Source: Pseudomonas cichorii (GTDB lineage: Bacteria; Pseudomonadota; Gammaproteobacteria; Pseudomonadales; Pseudomonadaceae). Taken from it: a stretch of 64,000 nt of DNA. Position numbers and translations under genes: made by a program. The notes under the pieces are model-generated. The model was given only the letters and a program-made list of their open reading frames with translations, did no database searches and was not told the origin of the DNA. Location: positions 45,897 through 109,896 of the forward strand of contig NZ_RBRE01000070.1 of the NCBI RefSeq assembly GCF_003700275.1, read 5' to 3'. Shown here piece by piece: positions 61,071 through 64,000 of this stretch. Positions within the stretch are counted from its first letter, which is position 1, and every line of letters begins with the position of its first letter.

Positions 61071-64000
61071 TAAGAATACGTACTTATGTATTTTCCCCCT
61101 ACAGACCTCAGCTCCCTCAGGTACCTCTGATTGTCCAGTACCACTTCAGGCCCCACATTTATACCCAGCTCATCACTAGAACCATAGAAAGAGATTGATC
61201 TTAATGATGGAGTACGACTCAAATTTTCCTCAAATGCCTTCACGAACGCTCCTCTAACACCTCTTAAATGCTCTGGAACAAGATCAGGGGTAGATACATT
61301 TATACTCGAACGGGCAGAAGTAGGTGCGCTCATGCTCGAACGGGCAGAAGTAGATGCGCTCATGCTCGTACGGGCAGATGCACTTGAAGCTCTACTTACT
61401 CTGGGAGCGTATTTGATCGCGCTCAAACTATCCTTACTCAAAGCACTTTTCACATTAATAAACGCGTTAATACTCGCCAAAGAACTCACTACCCCTAATC
61501 CCAACGACACGTACCCCAGAATATTGCTGGTAGAGGAATCTGGCGCTACGATCGAAGTAATACCACTGGCAACCCCGACTACCCCAGTTACCACTCCCAC
61601 CGCTACCGAGACTTGTGCTGCCGAACTCAGCGCGGCCCAGGCACCGGCCACCCCCGCGGTTGCCAAAGGTGCTGCTGTCCCCAATGAAGCAACGCTTGAG
61701 AGAATGCCGACAATCGAAAACGCGATACCGGCGGCCGGCACCAACCATGACGGAATATGCCCATCCGGATCCAGATAGTTGACCGGATCCCCCAAGCAAT
61801 ACGCATAAGGATTCAGCCCTCCCCGATCAAACGGGCTCAGGCTATCCGGACTGTGAAAACGCATCAGTACCGGGTTATAGGCCCGATAGCCCTGACCGAG
61901 CAGATACCAGCCGGTGGAAGGCTCACGCAGTTCTCCGTTGAAGGCCGATCGTCCAGACACTGCAACGACATCACTGCGATGGCCGTAAGCGTCATAGTCA
62001 ACAGGCGTTGCCTGACTGGCATCGACCTCAGCCATTACCGTCTTTTTTGCATCGGTCACCAGCAGCGAAGAGGCTGTATCTGTCCCGCCCCGGTGCTCGG
62101 CCAACAAGGTATCGGCACCACGGACAAAGGTTCTCTGCTGCGATCCCTGGAGCTGATTCGCCAGTTGCCCATCCTGATAGAAACGCTGTTCCTTAACTCC
62201 CGCCGCGCTGGAAAGGGTCAGACTGCTCTGCGCGTCATAGCCATAATCCACCACAGCAGAGCCATCGTTTGCCGAAACCGCGAGCAGGCGTCCCAGCGCG
62301 TCGTAATCCAGCGACCGCCCGGCTTCATCGAGAATCAGGTTGCCGTTACCGTCGTAATTGAATTCAAGGCTGGCAGGATAATCCGCATGGCTGTTACGCA
62401 CGGCACTGAGCTGGGTGGGATCCTGCCCGGCGTATTCGTATAGCGCTGCATTACGGCCACCGGCGAATACTGTCTCGACGCTCAGGAGGTTATCGAGTGC
62501 ATCGGACTTGAACGTCTGACCCTGAATCTGCTTGCCCTGAGGATCCAGCGGCGCACGCGGACCGGAAGCCGTATATAACTCCAGCCGTCCACGGGAATCG
62601 TAAGCGAAGGTTTCGTCGCGCAGCAGCGTACCGCCTTCGCTCAAGGTGCGTCGCTCAAGATGATCGGCAGCGTCATAAGCCTGAACCAGTTTCTGCGTCA
62701 CCCCGCCTGGCAGGACAAAGCTGCGCACGATTTCCCGACCAACCTCGTCGTACTCCATGCTGACGCTCAGGCTCTGACCGCTATCTACGGTTTCGATACT
62801 GTCGAGCCCCCCTTGGGCGTTATAGGCAAAGATCGAAGTCAGCGAACCCGCATCAAGCCTCTCCAGTCGGCCTATGGCGTCATGGGTATAGGTCTGAATC
62901 TGCCCGAGCACATCGGTATAACCGAGCAAGCGCCCCTTGAGGCTGTAGCGGTATTGCATGGCATAGGCCTCGCCGGCCAGCAGCCTGCGCTCTTCGCGGA
63001 TCTCGCCATTGCTGTAGTAATCGCGCTCCAGTTCCTGATCCTGCTCCTTGCTGCTCAGCAAGCGAGCACTCTGAGGGTCATAGACATAATCGGCGGTGCT
63101 GCTCAGCATCTTGCGCTGAATGGGCTGTTCACCCAGTTGCGGCTCGTAGACATAATCGATGACTTCGCCCTGAGGGGTATGCACCTTGCTCGGCTGTAGC
63201 TGCCCGGCTGAATACTCGAACCGGCTGACCCGGCCACCGGTGGTCGAAACCGTCATGCGTTTCAGGCCATCGAATGCCTGCTCGCCCAGCAACACACCAT
63301 CGACCGTAATCGATACCGGCAAGTCTTCGCGGTTGTGCAAGGCGTAGGTACGTTCTATCAGAGCATTGTCGGCCAGCCGATTACTCAGCATCCGGTCAAA
63401 GGCGTCATAGGTAAACTCTCGATAATTGCCCAAGGCATCCCGCTGCCCGAAAGTGCGCCCAAGCCCGTCGTAGAACGTGGTTTCCAAACTGATCCGCGAA
63501 CCGTCCAGTGCCAGGCGCTCAATCGAATCGGGCTTATCGAACAGATTGTTAACAGTGACCGTCTTGCCCATCCCGGCCTGCCATTCGGTGGTGGTGCGCT
63601 TGACCGGATCTTCGACCTTGTGCCGCTCGATCAGGTCAGGGCCGGTGACACTGCGCTGCTCGCCCCAGTCATCGTATTGATAGGTGCTTTTCAGGCGCAG
63701 ATCCTTCTGTTCCAGCCAGTCCAGCTCAACGTCCTCGACCAGTTGTCCAAGTGCGTCGTATCGGGCGGTATACGTCTGACGCAGCTCGGGATCCTGCCCG
63801 CCACCGTCTACATCCTGACGCCGCTCTTCTACCACCCGATTGATCCCGTCGAGCAAGGTGCGGGTCTTCACGCCTTTGACACTGGTCACTTCCTGCTCGG
63901 CCTGTTGCCCTTCGACCGCACTGAGCACATACCCATAGCGGCGCGTGGCTTCGTAAGGCGTACCGGGCGCCACGGTTTCCTCGGTCACCCGACCCAGTGC
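61067..64000 (-). CDS. RHS/TccC-like toxin, C-terminal 970 residues (N-terminus beyond window)
   Basis: Many YD repeats (for example FEYSAGQLQPSKV, LEFNYDGNGNLILDEAGR, YDALGRLLAV) form the RHS shell. It closes with the core signature SPDSLSPFDRGGLNPYAYCLGDPVNYLDPDGH, close to the TccC component of Tc toxins, where the shell protease releases the tip. The hypervariable tip is 229 residues (61067-61756). It begins with hydrophobic Gly/Ala-rich segments, continues with a Ser-rich repeat of SMSAPTSARS type and ends in a short charged domain (VPEHLRGVRGAFVKAF...ISTYSY) that I do not recognise. The tip DNA is visibly more AT-rich than the shell. No immunity gene fits downstream. The beginning of the gene is off the right edge. 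Confidence 0.88.
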   Translation of the reverse strand, partial: ALGRVTEETVAPGTPYEATRRYGYVLSAVEGQQAEQEVTSVKGVKTRTLLDGINRVVEERRQDVDGGGQDPELRQTYTARYDALGQLVEDVELDWLEQKDLRLKSTYQYDDWGEQRSVTGPDLIERHKVEDPVKRTTTEWQAGMGKTVTVNNLFDKPDSIERLALDGSRISLETTFYDGLGRTFGQRDALGNYREFTYDAFDRMLSNRLADNALIERTYALHNREDLPVSITVDGVLLGEQAFDGLKRMTVSTTGGRVSRFEYSAGQLQPSKVHTPQGEVIDYVYEPQLGEQPIQRKMLSSTADYVYDPQSARLLSSKEQDQELERDYYSNGEIREERRLLAGEAYAMQYRYSLKGRLLGYTDVLGQIQTYTHDAIGRLERLDAGSLTSIFAYNAQGGLDSIETVDSGQSLSVSMEYDEVGREIVRSFVLPGGVTQKLVQAYDAADHLERRTLSEGGTLLRDETFAYDSRGRLELYTASGPRAPLDPQGKQIQGQTFKSDALDNLLSVETVFAGGRNAALYEYAGQDPTQLSAVRNSHADYPASLEFNYDGNGNLILDEAGRSLDYDALGRLLAVSANDGSAVVDYGYDAQSSLTLSSAAGVKEQRFYQDGQLANQLQGSQQRTFVRGADTLLAEHRGGTDTASSLLVTDAKKTVMAEVDASQATPVDYDAYGHRSDVVAVSGRSAFNGELREPSTGWYLLGQGYRAYNPVLMRFHSPDSLSPFDRGGLNPYAYCLGDPVNYLDPDGHIPSWLVPAAGIAFSIVGILSSVASLGTAAPLATAGVAGAWAALSSAAQVSVAVGVVTGVVGVASGITSIVAPDSSTSNILGYVSLGLGVVSSLASINAFINVKSALSKDSLSAIKYAPRVSRASSASARTSMSASTSARSSMSAPTSARSSINVSTPDLVPEHLRGVRGAFVKAFEENLSRTPSLRSISFYGSSDELGINVGPEVVLDNQRYLRELRSVGGKYISTYSY
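61305..61387. repeat. 30-bp tandem repeat in the RHS tip
   Basis: About 2.8 copies of a 30-base unit (start points 61305, 61335 and 61365) encode a decapeptide of type SMSAPTSARS. The copies differ at only a few bases, which suggests recent duplication. It separates the hydrophobic linker from the final domain. Confidence 0.85.

Noticed and set aside
61305..61387. Possible CRISPR array from regular 30-bp repeats
   Set aside because: The copies are directly adjacent without spacers and keep a coding frame inside the RHS gene.
1..64000. tRNA, rRNA, riboswitch and insertion-sequence search by eye
   Set aside because: No cloverleaf, no conserved rRNA block, no known riboswitch core and no transposase frame were seen. 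The only mobile-type elements are REP doublets.

Overview
The window is one contiguous stretch of a fluorescent Pseudomonas chromosome, most like the P. syringae group and its relatives. The gene families, GC-rich codon use and REP-type inverted repeats all point there. The block ppsR/ppsA-estX-rraA-cmaX-crfX-cmpX-sigX-oprF keeps the order I remember for P. aeruginosa PA1769-PA1777. I cannot name the species. I saw no rRNA, tRNA, CRISPR array, IS element or prophage.

Region 1-14.5 kb is an aromatic/hydroaromatic acid catabolism island. It holds an NAD-type shikimate/quinate dehydrogenase, a TetR regulator, QuiC (3-dehydroshikimate to protocatechuate), an MFS carrier, a DMT carrier and an OprD-type porin. 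A minus-strand run pcaQ-pcaH-pcaG-pcaK-pcaB-pcaC follows. Together these import hydroaromatic acids, convert them to protocatechuate, open the ring and carry it to the enol-lactone. The lactone hydrolase pcaD is not in the window. A perfect PcaQ-type box lies in front of pcaH, and three related 15-bp PcaR/IclR-like boxes lie in front of the dehydrogenase, quiC and porin genes.

Region 14.5-33 kb is mostly housekeeping and signalling. It contains a glutaredoxin-like protein, a PAP2-like protein, an acyltransferase, the DUF883/YqjE/YqjK-like envelope trio, an EAL phosphodiesterase, dGTPase, a BvgS/EvgS-type phosphorelay with an extra stand-alone receiver, periplasmic asparaginase, D-galactose dehydrogenase, YggL, DacB and a CHASE-PAS-GGDEF diguanylate cyclase.

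Region 33-50.8 kb holds rlmKL, rmf, pyrD and the assimilatory nitrate reductase operon. The nitrate operon has a sigma-54 promoter followed by a two-hairpin ANTAR-type antitermination leader. The oprF-sigX-cmpX-crfX-cmaX-rraA-estX-ppsA block and ppsR follow.

Region 50.9-57.8 kb is the methylcitrate (propionate) operon prpR-prpB-prpC-acnD-prpF, with REP doublets inside and next to it and GntR operators in front. The window ends with an Rlo-type three-gene operon (retropepsin-like protease, 7TM inactive transglutaminase, ATP-grasp ligase). Converging on it is the 3' part of a large RHS/TccC-like toxin gene that overlaps it by 4 bp and leaves no room for an immunity gene.
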